Assembly: GCA_002368175.1 (NCBI GenBank)
Contig: AP018172.1
Location: 3,904,001-3,968,000 of the forward strand
Source of the DNA: Calothrix sp. NIES-2098
GTDB lineage: Bacteria > Cyanobacteriota > Cyanobacteriia > Cyanobacteriales > Nostocaceae
Direction: 5' to 3'
Length of the DNA stretch: 64,000 bases
In this document: positions 42,996-51,295 of the stretch, piece after piece
How positions within the stretch are numbered: the first letter of the stretch is position 1
How the letters are laid out: every line of letters begins with the position of its first letter
The notes under the pieces: generated by a model
Seen by the model: the letters and a program-made list of their open reading frames with translations, nothing else
Database searches by the model: none
What the model was told of the DNA's origin: nothing
Program-made: the position numbers and the translations under genes

Positions 42996-43799
42996 CTAAG
43001 TTAAAGGTGTTAATAAATCAATCGTACTAACTGGCTGATTTTGCGCTTGAGATTTCCGTAATGTAATAAATGCTAGGATAGCAACTACCGTCAGGTAAAT
43101 ACGTTGTAACCAGATATTGCTCAATTTAAGAGTTAGACGACCACCAATTATTCCACCTATAAACATTGTCACGCCAAGAATTATTCCTAAGTTGTAATCG
43201 ACTAGCCCTTGCTGCAAAAAAATTATGGTAGCTATCAAAGAAGAAAATATATTGATAAATTTAGTAGTTGCGATCGCTTCTACAAAACTCATCCGAAACA
43301 GCATCACATAAGCGGCTGTGAGTAGCGTTACATAACCACCACTAAAAAAACCTCCATAAATACCAAGGATAAAAGTCACTACATAGCCTGCAATTTCTGC
43401 GATGCGTGGAGGGATAATTTGAGATGGGCTGACTCCAGCATGACGATTAATTACTGATAATATAGCCACTACTATCATTGAAACAGAAATTATCAATGGC
43501 ATTGATTTAGCAGGCAAAAACAGTACCAGTAATGCTCCTAAAAATGACCCTAAGATAGTTAATAATGTCAGTGATGGTAAGCGTTTAGGGTTAATTACTT
43601 TCTTGCCAATAAAAGGTAATGTCCCGCCAATACTCATTAATGTCAGCGCAAACATATTCGTAGCGATCGCAGTCCGCGGTTCTATACCAAATTCAAGCAT
43701 GACAGGTACAGTAATCAGAGATGTGCTACCAGCAATCACGCTCACAATGCTGGCTGAAAAAAATATTCCAGCCAGAATCATTATTTGCAAAATTTCCAT
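42996..43799 (-). CDS. TauE/SafE-family sulfite/organosulfonate permease (copy 1)
   Basis: A 267-residue integral membrane protein of the TSUP family with about eight hydrophobic segments in two related halves. The typical motifs EFGIEPRTAIATNMFAL (first half) and SFVEAIATTKFINIFSS (second half) and a GFFSGGY loop are present. Members export sulfite, sulfoacetate or related anions, or import them. The nearby sulfonate genes support a sulfur-anion substrate, but the operator site is missing in front. A second family member lies 148 bases upstream on the same strand. Confidence 0.88.
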   Translation of the reverse strand: MEILQIMILAGIFFSASIVSVIAGSTSLITVPVMLEFGIEPRTAIATNMFALTLMSIGGTLPFIGKKVINPKRLPSLTLLTILGSFLGALLVLFLPAKSMPLIISVSMIVVAILSVINRHAGVSPSQIIPPRIAEIAGYVVTFILGIYGGFFSGGYVTLLTAAYVMLFRMSFVEAIATTKFINIFSSLIATIIFLQQGLVDYNLGIILGVTMFIGGIIGGRLTLKLSNIWLQRIYLTVVAILAFITLRKSQAQNQPVSTIDLLTPLT

Positions 43800-43947
43800 A
43801 AATCTATTTTTATTTTACCGATTTCTCATATCTTAGAATCGTTTTTGTTCGATTTTTTATTACTTAGTAATTATTCAAAAATATCAGAAAAATACCAATA
43901 TTTTTAGTAATTAAAACTGAGGCGTTGGTAAGCAAGCAGAAGGGAAA

Positions 43948-44739
43948 TTAACCATGAATAAAAAAGTAGAGAGTCATGCTAAAGGCAACAATCATCACAA
44001 ATATCCGAATTAAACGGGGTTCAAGTTTACGCGCATAGTGGGCGCATAAGTAACCGCCTAGAGATGCGCCTACTGCCATTAAAATTGTTTGATGCCAAGC
44101 AATTACACCAGCAAAAATAAAAGGAACGATCGCAATTCCATTAACGCAACTGCCTAAAAATGCTTTAAAAGCATTCATTGTATGAATACTTTTGATGCCT
44201 AAAAAAGTCAAGGTAGCCAGCATGAGAATCCCTAAACCTGCGCCAAAAAAACCACCATAGATGGCGATCGCTAATTGCGCCAACATGAGAGTGAGAATAG
44301 GTGGAGATTCTGACGATGACTTCTGACTCTGGAGTTGAAACCAGGCTTTTAGAGGTTCGCTAAATGTAAATATCAATGTTGCTAACAGCAATAAATAGGG
44401 TATCAACTTTTTAAATACATCAGGCGAGGTATATAACAAACCTACAGAGCCAATTACTCCACCTATTAAACTAGTGGCGCATAGTAATATCAGTTCTCGC
44501 CGTTGGACACCCAAATCCTTACGATATGCTCCCGCAGTTGCGATCGCAGCTACCCAAATCGCAGTATTATTCGTTGCATTAGCAGCAATTGGTGGTACAC
44601 CTGTAAATATCAAAGTTGGAAATGTGATAAAGCTCCCACCTCCAGCTACAGCATTGAGTCCACCTGCAATAAATGCAGTACTAAAAAGAAGTAAGCTGTG
44701 GAGGAGTGTTAGAGGTTGTAGATCGATTGTGTTCACCAT
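43948..44739 (-). CDS. TauE/SafE-family sulfite/organosulfonate permease (copy 2)
   Basis: A 263-residue integral membrane protein, also TSUP family. It starts with FIAGGLNAVAGGGSFITFPTL, a well-preserved first half motif, then GVPPIAANATNNTA, and IYGGFFGAGLGILML with MNAFKAFLGSCVNG in the second half. It is not a close duplicate of copy 1, so the two may carry different substrates. A GNAT gene ends 20 bases before its start. The TSUP/GNAT alternation (GNAT, TSUP, TSUP, GNAT) suggests one cluster. Confidence 0.88.
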   Translation of the reverse strand: MVNTIDLQPLTLLHSLLLFSTAFIAGGLNAVAGGGSFITFPTLIFTGVPPIAANATNNTAIWVAAIATAGAYRKDLGVQRRELILLCATSLIGGVIGSVGLLYTSPDVFKKLIPYLLLLATLIFTFSEPLKAWFQLQSQKSSSESPPILTLMLAQLAIAIYGGFFGAGLGILMLATLTFLGIKSIHTMNAFKAFLGSCVNGIAIVPFIFAGVIAWHQTILMAVGASLGGYLCAHYARKLEPRLIRIFVMIVAFSMTLYFFIHG

Positions 44740-44759
44740 TGAAGGATGTGTCCGCGAAT

Positions 44760-45233
44760 TTAATTCAATCGATAGATAAAGTTGGCGATATTTTCCCGTT
44801 CAATCCAGCCTTGTTTGCGATAAAACTCGCGTTGATACGATTCTCTCTCTTTGTGGTTATGGAGCATCAAGAGCAAACACCCTCGCATTAGTGCTTCTGA
44901 TGTGACGGTTTCTAGCAGTCTTTTACCGATTCCCTTTCCCCGATAAGCCTTATGAATGAATAACTCGGATATATAAGCTTGAGGTTTTGGCAAGAATGGA
45001 CAGGGTAGCCAATGCACTGCAACATATCCGACTACCTGAGTTTCAGCATTTTCTGCCACATATATAGAGTGACTATCATTTGCATGACACTGTGTAATAT
45101 GTTGCTGGATTTGCCTAATAGTTGTTTGGGGTGAAGTTGAATCTAGCCATGCAAACCAACCCAATTCTTGCAGAATTTGGGCGATAGCCTGTGCATCTGA
45201 TTCTGTAGCTTTTCTGATATTGGCAGGAAGCAT
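44760..45233 (-). CDS. GNAT-family N-acetyltransferase
   Basis: A 157-residue acetyltransferase with ISELFIHKAYRGKGIGKRLL, where RGKGIG is the acetyl-CoA loop, and a FYRKQGW motif near the end. The N-terminal IRKATESDAQAI is typical. The substrate is unknown. It begins 15 bases after the stop of the DJ-1/PfpI gene, so these may share a transcript. Confidence 0.87.
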   Translation of the reverse strand: MLPANIRKATESDAQAIAQILQELGWFAWLDSTSPQTTIRQIQQHITQCHANDSHSIYVAENAETQVVGYVAVHWLPCPFLPKPQAYISELFIHKAYRGKGIGKRLLETVTSEALMRGCLLLMLHNHKERESYQREFYRKQGWIERENIANFIYRLN

Positions 45234-45248
45234 TAACTAGAAGCTTAT

Positions 45249-45959
45249 TTAGACAGGAGTTTGCGATTGGGCAACTATCTTTTGGATGATTTGCCGACGT
45301 GTGTCTTGACGATTTTGGCTAGCGGCTTTCACCCTATTGATGACAACCTCTGACGCAGTGTGGGGAGAACCACTATTAAAGGGCGGTTGGGGATTGTATT
45401 CTATACCTAGTTGAATTGATTGGGCAATATCTTCTCCAAATAGTTCCGCCGCGATAACCAATCCAAAGTCAATTCCGGATGTGACACCACCGCCTGTAAT
45501 GCGATCGCGATCGATGACAACTCGCTGTTCCACTACTTCAACTCCAAACAACCCCAACAAATCCAGAGATAGCCAGTGAGTAGTAGCGCGATAGCCTTGG
45601 AGTAAACCCGCCGCAGCCAGCAGCAGAGAACCAGTGCAAACGGATGTTATGTAGCGGGCTTTTTCTCCCTGCGTTTTCAGAAAATCGAGAAACTCCCGAT
45701 CTTCCAATTTGGCATCAATACCTGGCCCTCCGGGGACAAACAACACATCTAAAGGTGGGGATTGAGCAAAGGTGGTGTCAGGTAAAAAAGTCAAACCGCG
45801 ATCGCTTCGGATAGGTTCTAGAGTCTCTACTAGCAGATATAATTGCGTGTTTGGTAATTTGGCAAAAACCTCATATGGCCCTGTGAAATCTAACTGTGTC
45901 ACATTAGGAAACAGTACAATTCCTATTGATATAGGAGGATGTTTTTCTCTAGCATTCAT
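45249..45959 (-). CDS. DJ-1/PfpI-family protein, isonitrile hydratase-like
   Basis: A 236-residue protein of the class I glutamine amidotransferase-like DJ-1/PfpI superfamily. The catalytic nucleophile is Cys108 in TSVCTGSLLLAAAGLL, with FPGGPG-like FVPGGPGID before it and YRATTHW after it. The pattern VCTGSLLLAAAGLLQGYRATTHW (in parts) is that of isocyanide hydratase InhA, which turns isonitriles into N-formamides. Related cyanobacterial proteins are also annotated simply as DJ-1 family. The start ATG is the first in frame. It is followed by a GNAT gene. Confidence 0.82.
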   Translation of the reverse strand: MNAREKHPPISIGIVLFPNVTQLDFTGPYEVFAKLPNTQLYLLVETLEPIRSDRGLTFLPDTTFAQSPPLDVLFVPGGPGIDAKLEDREFLDFLKTQGEKARYITSVCTGSLLLAAAGLLQGYRATTHWLSLDLLGLFGVEVVEQRVVIDRDRITGGGVTSGIDFGLVIAAELFGEDIAQSIQLGIEYNPQPPFNSGSPHTASEVVINRVKAASQNRQDTRRQIIQKIVAQSQTPV

Positions 45960-45984
45960 GATTTTTTTATTTTCAATTATCGCA

Positions 45985-46008
45985 GGTGGGCATTGCCCAC
46001 CCTACAAA
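45985..46008. repeat. GTGGGCA palindromic interspersed repeat (copy 3)
   Basis: GGTGGGCA, T, TGCCCACC, then CTACAAA, matching the copies at 19314 and 24107. It lies between two minus-strand genes. Confidence 0.8.
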
Positions 46009-46023
46009 AATATTCGATTTAAT

Positions 46024-46839
46024 TTAAGTCCAATTGCGTACTACAACAATCTTGAATTCACGTTCTTGAGGCAAAATATAATCCAGCGAACCGTAGCGTT
46101 CTAAAGCCCAGTTTCGCAAGTCTTGAATAGCATGAGGAAAAATTTCATCAGGAATACTCCAAGCTGCACTTTGGATTTTATTTTCTTGATTTTCTATCAA
46201 TTTACTCACAGTATCTTCAACTCGCCATTGAGCAGCAATTTGAGTTTCTAAAGTTCCACCCTGTTGTTCTAACTCTGCTAACACCTCTTCTTCTGTCGCA
46301 CCGTAACGCGGTGAAGGATGACCATAGCCTTCTAAAATAGCTTTCCAACGCTCATTAAATTCCCATCTCTGTGCATTCACTTCTGAGCCACTACTAGCAG
46401 AGTTAGCCTGACCGTGAGTATAGAGCAAAACACCACGTGGTTTCAGGACGCGACGAATTTCTGCTAGCGCCTGTTTCCAAGCAGAAATTAGGTGAAAAAC
46501 GTGAACAACTAACGCCACATCAAAGGAGTTGTCATCAAAGGGTAAAGCAGTAGCATCTCCTTTAATTGCTGTTAGTTTATGAGACACACCCTCTAGTTTT
46601 TGGTGCAGTTCAGCCAACATCTTTTCTGAGACATCTATACCAGTGTAAGAATAGCCTCTTTTAGCAATTGGTACAGCAATTCTGCCAGTACCAATACCCG
46701 TTTCATAAAACTTGGTATCTGCTGTTGGCGAAACTAAATTGAGGATAAAATCTGTCACTTGTTCAGAAATTCCTGGTGGAAATCCTCTTGTAGCATCGTA
46801 AATATCAGAAACTCGATCGAATGAAACAGTTGTAGTCAT
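46024..46839 (-). CDS. Class I SAM-dependent methyltransferase (UbiE/COQ5-like)
   Basis: A 271-residue methyltransferase with a SAM-binding core: FYETGIGTGRIAVPIAKRG (motif I), YTGIDVSEKML, DNSFDVALVVHVFHLI and LKPRGVLLYTH. I start it at the ATG at 46839, which has an AAGGA ribosome-binding site 5 bases upstream; a TTG at 46902 in frame would overlap the preceding gene. It follows a second methyltransferase gene on the same strand (45 bases). Its acceptor is unknown. Confidence 0.86.
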   Translation of the reverse strand: MTTTVSFDRVSDIYDATRGFPPGISEQVTDFILNLVSPTADTKFYETGIGTGRIAVPIAKRGYSYTGIDVSEKMLAELHQKLEGVSHKLTAIKGDATALPFDDNSFDVALVVHVFHLISAWKQALAEIRRVLKPRGVLLYTHGQANSASSGSEVNAQRWEFNERWKAILEGYGHPSPRYGATEEEVLAELEQQGGTLETQIAAQWRVEDTVSKLIENQENKIQSAAWSIPDEIFPHAIQDLRNWALERYGSLDYILPQEREFKIVVVRNWT

Positions 46840-46883
46840 ATATTCTTCCTTAAGATAGGGAAAAACATTTGTAGTAGTATCAA

Positions 46884-47651
46884 TTAAGAAATACTTCCCC
46901 AAATTAAGATACGCTTATAGGGGAAAAACAATGGGCGCTCATCAGGTAGAATCTCGAATAACTTTTGCTGATATCTTTCTACGAATTTTTCATAAGTTTG
47001 AGTATCTAATTGCGTCTCATAAGCTGTTAACAATGTACCGCGATACCATTCCACGACAGCTTCTCGTGAAGGTAATAAATGACCATAAATTTGTAATTTT
47101 ACTTGTTGCTTGACAAAACCCAATTTATAAAGCAATTTAGCATAAGCAACTGGAGAAAGTACTTCTAACTGCCGTATATATCCCCCTAATTCCTGACTAA
47201 ACTCTTTTGCCGTTTCCACTGCTAACTGATGTACTGGCTCATCATACATCGCTGGTATTTGTATAGCTAACTGTCCGCCAGGTTGGAGCTTATCTCGTAA
47301 TTGTGCAAATAATACTTCGTGTCCTGTCACCCACTGTAAAGCAGCATTAGAAAACACGACATCAAACTTACCTTCTCCTGAGTTATCTTCAATTAGTCCT
47401 TGCTCAAACCGCAACCCATTACCTGCAAATTCATGTGCTACAGATAACATTTTTTCGGAAGCATCGAGCCCCAGAGTTTCCTTAGCTTTTAATGTCTCAT
47501 GCAGATACTTGGTTAACTTTCCCGTTCCACAGCCTAAATCTAGAACTCTTAGGTTCTCTTGATGTTGTATCAAATCTACTAAGTCATAAAACGGACGACT
47601 TCTTTGGGCTTGAAATCGTTCGTATAGTTCTGGATTCCATTTATCCGGCAT
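46884..47651 (-). CDS. tam: Trans-aconitate 2-methyltransferase-like
   Basis: A 255-residue class I methyltransferase similar to Tam, which methylates trans-aconitate with SAM. The N-terminal WNPELYERFQAQRSRPFYDLV, motif I VLDLGCGTGKLTKYL, FSNAALQWVTGHE and GGQLAIQIPAMYDEP follow the Tam order, and the C-terminal FFPYKRILIWG is usual. The length matches the E. coli enzyme. An aconitate substrate is probable from family likeness, not proven. It heads a two-gene methyltransferase unit on the minus strand. Confidence 0.82.
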   Translation of the reverse strand: MPDKWNPELYERFQAQRSRPFYDLVDLIQHQENLRVLDLGCGTGKLTKYLHETLKAKETLGLDASEKMLSVAHEFAGNGLRFEQGLIEDNSGEGKFDVVFSNAALQWVTGHEVLFAQLRDKLQPGGQLAIQIPAMYDEPVHQLAVETAKEFSQELGGYIRQLEVLSPVAYAKLLYKLGFVKQQVKLQIYGHLLPSREAVVEWYRGTLLTAYETQLDTQTYEKFVERYQQKLFEILPDERPLFFPYKRILIWGSIS

Positions 47652-47761
47652 TTTGATACCCTATTTTTTGCTGTAACACAAATTTTAGTAGCAGCAATGG
47701 AAAGATAGCGATCGCGCTTTTTGCACTAATAATGGAACAGATGTATTTTCATCTATCATCT

Positions 47762-48490
47762 CTACTCCTTTAACACTAATACTTCATGCAGTACTCTTGC
47801 TAAATCCTGTAATGCGCGTTCGCCATCTCCCACAAAAGTTGAACCATGCATTATCGCCAGCGTTCTCGGTTTGAGTACAGCTAATTCTTGGATAATGCGA
47901 TCGCTATGTGTTGTGTAAGGTATGTAATTAGGAAAGGGACTTGCTTCGTAATTAGCGATTGTTTGACGAAAACGCCCAATCACATCAGACTCAGTTACTG
48001 GTTCTAGATCTCCAAACTGATGAAATAGATCTGAACACAATAGCGTTTTATGCGTAGTTTCAAATAACAATCCTGCGTCCCAACCGTGGGGTACTTGTGG
48101 TGTCTGTTGAAATTGAAAGTTATATTTTCCAGTGTTTAAAACTTGATTGTGTTCCAAAGTTTTCGACGGACGGATAGCAAAGTCATCTACACTAACCAAA
48201 GCTGCAAGCTGACTACAAACTGTCTGAGCATTTGGTGCAATGGTCAGCCATTCATTAAGCGATCCGCATTCATCTGCTTCAAAATGGCTAAAGCTAATCC
48301 AACGAATCTGTGAGGGATCGATAATCTTTGCAACTGCTTCTTGTACCAGAGGAAACATCCCCTTGAGACCAGTATGAAACAATAATGGTTCTTCGTCCTT
48401 AACCAAAAACTGGATGAATTGCATATCTATTTTTGGTTCATAGGTAGAGATGCGATAGATATCCGGAGCAATTTCGGTAATGTTAGTCAT
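47762..48490 (-). CDS. Stand-alone flavodiiron-type metallo-beta-lactamase domain protein
   Basis: A 242-residue metallo-beta-lactamase-fold protein with the HxExD signature of flavodiiron (oxygen-binding di-iron) proteins: SHFEADECGS with His69, Glu71 and Asp73, then a His in PHGWD, an Asp in CSDLFH and a late His in IMHGS. Unlike flavodiiron oxidoreductases it has no flavodoxin domain. It starts at the ATG at 48490, whose A overlaps the upstream stop (ATGA), so translation is coupled to the preceding NTF2-like gene. An oxygen or NO reductase-like activity or a redox sensor are possible. Confidence 0.8.
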   Translation of the reverse strand: MTNITEIAPDIYRISTYEPKIDMQFIQFLVKDEEPLLFHTGLKGMFPLVQEAVAKIIDPSQIRWISFSHFEADECGSLNEWLTIAPNAQTVCSQLAALVSVDDFAIRPSKTLEHNQVLNTGKYNFQFQQTPQVPHGWDAGLLFETTHKTLLCSDLFHQFGDLEPVTESDVIGRFRQTIANYEASPFPNYIPYTTHSDRIIQELAVLKPRTLAIMHGSTFVGDGERALQDLARVLHEVLVLKE

Positions 48491-48888
48491 GGTTGTGCTG
48501 CTCCTACAGGTAATAAAGAAACATGAGCAGAAACTACCTTCCATCCATCTGCAAATTTATACCAAGTTTGGCTTTGTCTGCCAAAACGCTCCACATCATT
48601 AATAATGCGACGAAATTCTAGAGTTACGGTTGCTGTATCCTTGCCAAAGGTGACAACTTGAAGATGAGAAATTTCTCGCTCAATTTTTGGATTCGGTCGA
48701 GAGGCGCGAAAGTTGCGAATCTCTTCACCACCATAGAGGTTTTCCGCTAAACCAAAGCGTACTACATCTGGTGCATCCCAAAATAAACTATCCATCACCT
48801 CTAAATTGTTGTTGGTCAAAGCTTCTTCGTACTTGAGGTATAAATCAGTTACTTCAGCTACAACAGCAGGATCGTTTACTGTAGTCAT
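48487..48888 (-). CDS. AtzH/HpxZ-like NTF2-fold protein
   Basis: A 133-residue NTF2-like protein of the DUF3225 group, including HpxZ (oxalurate catabolism) and AtzH (s-triazine pathway). The block RFGLAENLYGGEEIRNFRASRP and the ending VSAHVSLLP are characteristic. I start at the ATG at 48888; a GTG at 48930 is in frame. Its stop overlaps the start of the next gene (ATGA). The biochemical role is not known here. Confidence 0.82.
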   Translation of the reverse strand: MTTVNDPAVVAEVTDLYLKYEEALTNNNLEVMDSLFWDAPDVVRFGLAENLYGGEEIRNFRASRPNPKIEREISHLQVVTFGKDTATVTLEFRRIINDVERFGRQSQTWYKFADGWKVVSAHVSLLPVGAAQP

Positions 48889-48930
48889 TGTTGCGATCGA
48901 TTTGGGGATTACGCTATTTACTATAGTCAC

Positions 48931-49596
48931 TTATTTTTTGGAGCCATTACGAATTACAAGTTTAGAAATATCTTCTGGAGAATAAGCAATAAAATCAGCA
49001 CCGTGAGTTTTTAATTCCTCCTCAGTTCCATAGCCATAAGTGACACCAATTGCTGTAACTTGATGGTGCTTGGCTCCAATCATGTCGTGTTTGCGATCGC
49101 CTACCATAATCACAGTAGAAGGTGAAAGATTCTCTGTCAGTAAAATATGCCCAATTAAGTCGCCTTTAACACTGCGGGTTCCATCAAGTTCGCTACCGTA
49201 AACACCATCAAACAGCGACGATAAACCAAAATGTTCAATAATACGGATGGTATAAATGTAAGGCTTAGAAGTTGCGACAAAGGTTTTATAACCAGCAACG
49301 CGAATAGCTGTTAAAGTTTCGGGAATTTGGGGATAAAGAAGATTTTCAAATAATCCAATCGTGGAAAAGCGATCGCGGTACAGTGAAATAGCCTGTGTCA
49401 GTAACTTTTCATCTGTAGTTTTCAATAACAGCGAAAAAGTCTCTTGAATTGGCGGGCCAATATACCAACCTAAATCATCAGCATCTGGTGGCGTGTAACC
49501 AAGTTCTAACAGCGCATACTGAATGCTACGAGTGATACCAGGCTTGGCATCTGTCAAAGTCCCATCTAGATCGAACAGGATAGCGTCGGCAGGCAT
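48931..49596 (-). CDS. HAD-family hydrolase, phosphoglycolate phosphatase-like
   Basis: A 221-residue haloacid-dehalogenase superfamily phosphatase. The nucleophile motif LFDLDGTLTD (Asp9 and Asp11), ATSKP as motif II, and GDRKHDMIGAKHH as motif IV are visible, with the small helical cap after motif I. It resembles Gph and pyrophosphatase PpaX-like enzymes; the substrate cannot be set by sequence. It ends a few bases upstream of the frame of the HpxZ-like gene, so these three minus-strand genes may form one unit. Confidence 0.87.
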   Translation of the reverse strand: MPADAILFDLDGTLTDAKPGITRSIQYALLELGYTPPDADDLGWYIGPPIQETFSLLLKTTDEKLLTQAISLYRDRFSTIGLFENLLYPQIPETLTAIRVAGYKTFVATSKPYIYTIRIIEHFGLSSLFDGVYGSELDGTRSVKGDLIGHILLTENLSPSTVIMVGDRKHDMIGAKHHQVTAIGVTYGYGTEEELKTHGADFIAYSPEDISKLVIRNGSKK

Positions 49597-49743
49597 TTCA
49601 AAATCCGCAATTCAAGAAGTTAATCGTAGAAAAATACCACAACCCAGTATAAAAATGAGTATTGGGCATTTGTCATATCCAGGCGATCGCTTATGATTCG
49701 TTACGTTTGTGTAGGAACCGAAACCTTCTATTCTCTGCTGGCT

Positions 49744-50703
49744 TCACGATGTACTACACTTGCGAATCAAGTTTTCTCGACTCAACAAAGCGATCCCCAA
49801 TGTGACGATACCAATCCCCACACATTGAATAACATTTAAAGTTTCGCTAATCGTTGCCCATGCGACTAGTGCAGTCATTGCGGGACTGCTAGCACCGATG
49901 ATAGAGGCGGTAGTGGCACCAATCATCCGAATCCCTAAATTGTTGAAAGTGTGTCCCATAAAGCTGACTACCCCCGAGAAAATACTGCCAATCCACATCG
50001 GTGTCCAATCAAGTTGAGTGCTGGAAGGAGGCCAAAACAGTAAACTCACACCAGAGAGCAGGAGAGTGGTAGCAAAACTTACCCAGGTAAAAGGAACTGG
50101 ATGCAATTTTTGCAAACATTTTTGGGCAAGGACGTTATAGCAGGCGTTAAAAATTCCAGCAATAACGCTGGCAGAGATGCCGATCGCAATGGTATGACTG
50201 CTGTGAGTAACAGAAGATTGAGGAATAGTAAGAACACCACCCGCCAAAATAATACCCATCACCAGCCAACTGAAGGGTGTAGGGCACTCCCCAAAAAACC
50301 GCCAAGACAGCAACGCTGTAAACACGGGATAGGTGAAAAAGAGGGTGAGCGCAATTCCGGTGGGAATCAAGCCAATCGCCATGTAGAGTGATGTAATATA
50401 TACAAACATCAGCACCCCACAACCGAAGGCTTGGAGCATGACATCTAAGCGATCGCGTCTGAATAAGCTGAGGAATTCTTTAGGAGCAGATGGATATAGC
50501 TTGAATGCTACAGATGCCATCAGAGGAACGACCACCAGCATTCGCATAAACATCAACAAGAATGAATTCTGCAAATCAGGTTTAACGTAGCCACCGAGTA
50601 ATAACAAACCCAGCACGAGATGTTCTGAAAACAAAACTCGGACGGTAACGTTGTGAAATGACAACAGAAAGGAGGATAGAAGAACCGTCAGGAGACCCAA
50701 CAC
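49744..50703 (-). CDS. EamA/DMT-family transporter
   Basis: An integral membrane protein of about 320 residues with ten predicted helices in two EamA halves. Gly/Pro-rich helix ends such as ALTLFFTYPVFTALLSW (first half) and ASPAMTALVAWATISETLN (second half) are typical. Drug/metabolite exporters of this type often carry amino acids or nucleosides; the substrate is unknown. No ATG is available near the N-terminus. I place the start at a GTG (50703), but a TTG at 50700 or at 50763 is also possible. Confidence 0.8.
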   Translation of the reverse strand: MLGLLTVLLSSFLLSFHNVTVRVLFSEHLVLGLLLLGGYVKPDLQNSFLLMFMRMLVVVPLMASVAFKLYPSAPKEFLSLFRRDRLDVMLQAFGCGVLMFVYITSLYMAIGLIPTGIALTLFFTYPVFTALLSWRFFGECPTPFSWLVMGIILAGGVLTIPQSSVTHSSHTIAIGISASVIAGIFNACYNVLAQKCLQKLHPVPFTWVSFATTLLLSGVSLLFWPPSSTQLDWTPMWIGSIFSGVVSFMGHTFNNLGIRMIGATTASIIGASSPAMTALVAWATISETLNVIQCVGIGIVTLGIALLSRENLIRKCSTS

Positions 50704-50847
50704 GGTACAAAAGTCTTCGTAAGACCTGCTTATATTGCTGAAACCATTGGAATAACAGACCAAACGTTTGAGAGGATGATCTCTGGCGCTAGGTAATTGC
50801 TATTCAGACTCTATACCCTAGAATTTTGAGCAAGTAGATGTCAAGCT

Positions 50848-51231
50848 AAATTTCCCCCTTCTCCCATTAACAGAGATCTACGGTGTACACACAAGTGCTA
50901 TCTGCAAAGGTTCAGGCGTTATAGACCCTTTAAATTGTCATTACGAGTGCAGCGATAGCGGAACGAAGTAATCGCAAAAACCACGGGATTATGCGATTGC
51001 TACCCTACGGGAAGCCACTACTCTACGAGAAGCCGCTTCGCGTCTACGTGTCTACGTCGTTCTTCCTCTCTGCGAAACGCTACGCGCTAAGCGAAGCTAT
51101 GCCGTAGGCTTTACGCAAGGACAAGTTTCCAAAGCGATCGCACAACCTCAAGCTAGATGACGAAACCAAGTACTAGGGGGAATTTCACGACTTTTGTATA
51201 CACCGTAGTTAACAGAGATAGGGGGAGATTT
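50848..51231. mobile_element. MITE-like repeat island with imperfect inverted ends
   Basis: The ends AAATTTCCCCCTT ... CTACGGTGTACACACAAG (50848-50895) and CTTTTGTATACACCGTAG ... GGGGGAGATTT (51191-51231) are imperfect inverted repeats. The interior has no gene. It carries a GTCATTACGAG half repeat (50938) and the GC-rich mosaic seen at 21961 (shared stretch 51001-51042) plus another palindromic block (CTACGCGCTAAGC, 51080-51100). The 532-base gap holds nothing else recognisable. Confidence 0.5.
51001..51122. repeat. GC-rich mosaic interspersed repeat (second copy)
   Basis: TACCCTACGGGAAGCCAC to AGAAGCCGCTTCGCG matches 21973-22013 with few changes, then continues into a further hairpin-rich part. 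Such mosaics are scattered in cyanobacterial genomes. Confidence 0.7.
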
Positions 51232-51295
51232 GTCAATGAGATTGATGTTTTATAAGATATTTTTCATACGTTTTTAAGAAAATGACTATGTAAAA

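Noticed and set aside
43890..43922. AAATACCAATATT upstream of the first TauE/SafE gene as an operator
   Set aside because: There is no GTATTT-like block at the required distance.
44474..44779. 101-codon plus-strand frame opposite the second TauE/SafE permease
   Set aside because: It mirrors a well-supported membrane protein gene on the other strand and has no homologous pattern.
50939..51122. Degenerate transposase gene in the repeat island
   Set aside because: No reading frame or transposase motif is visible; the sequence consists of short palindromic repeats.
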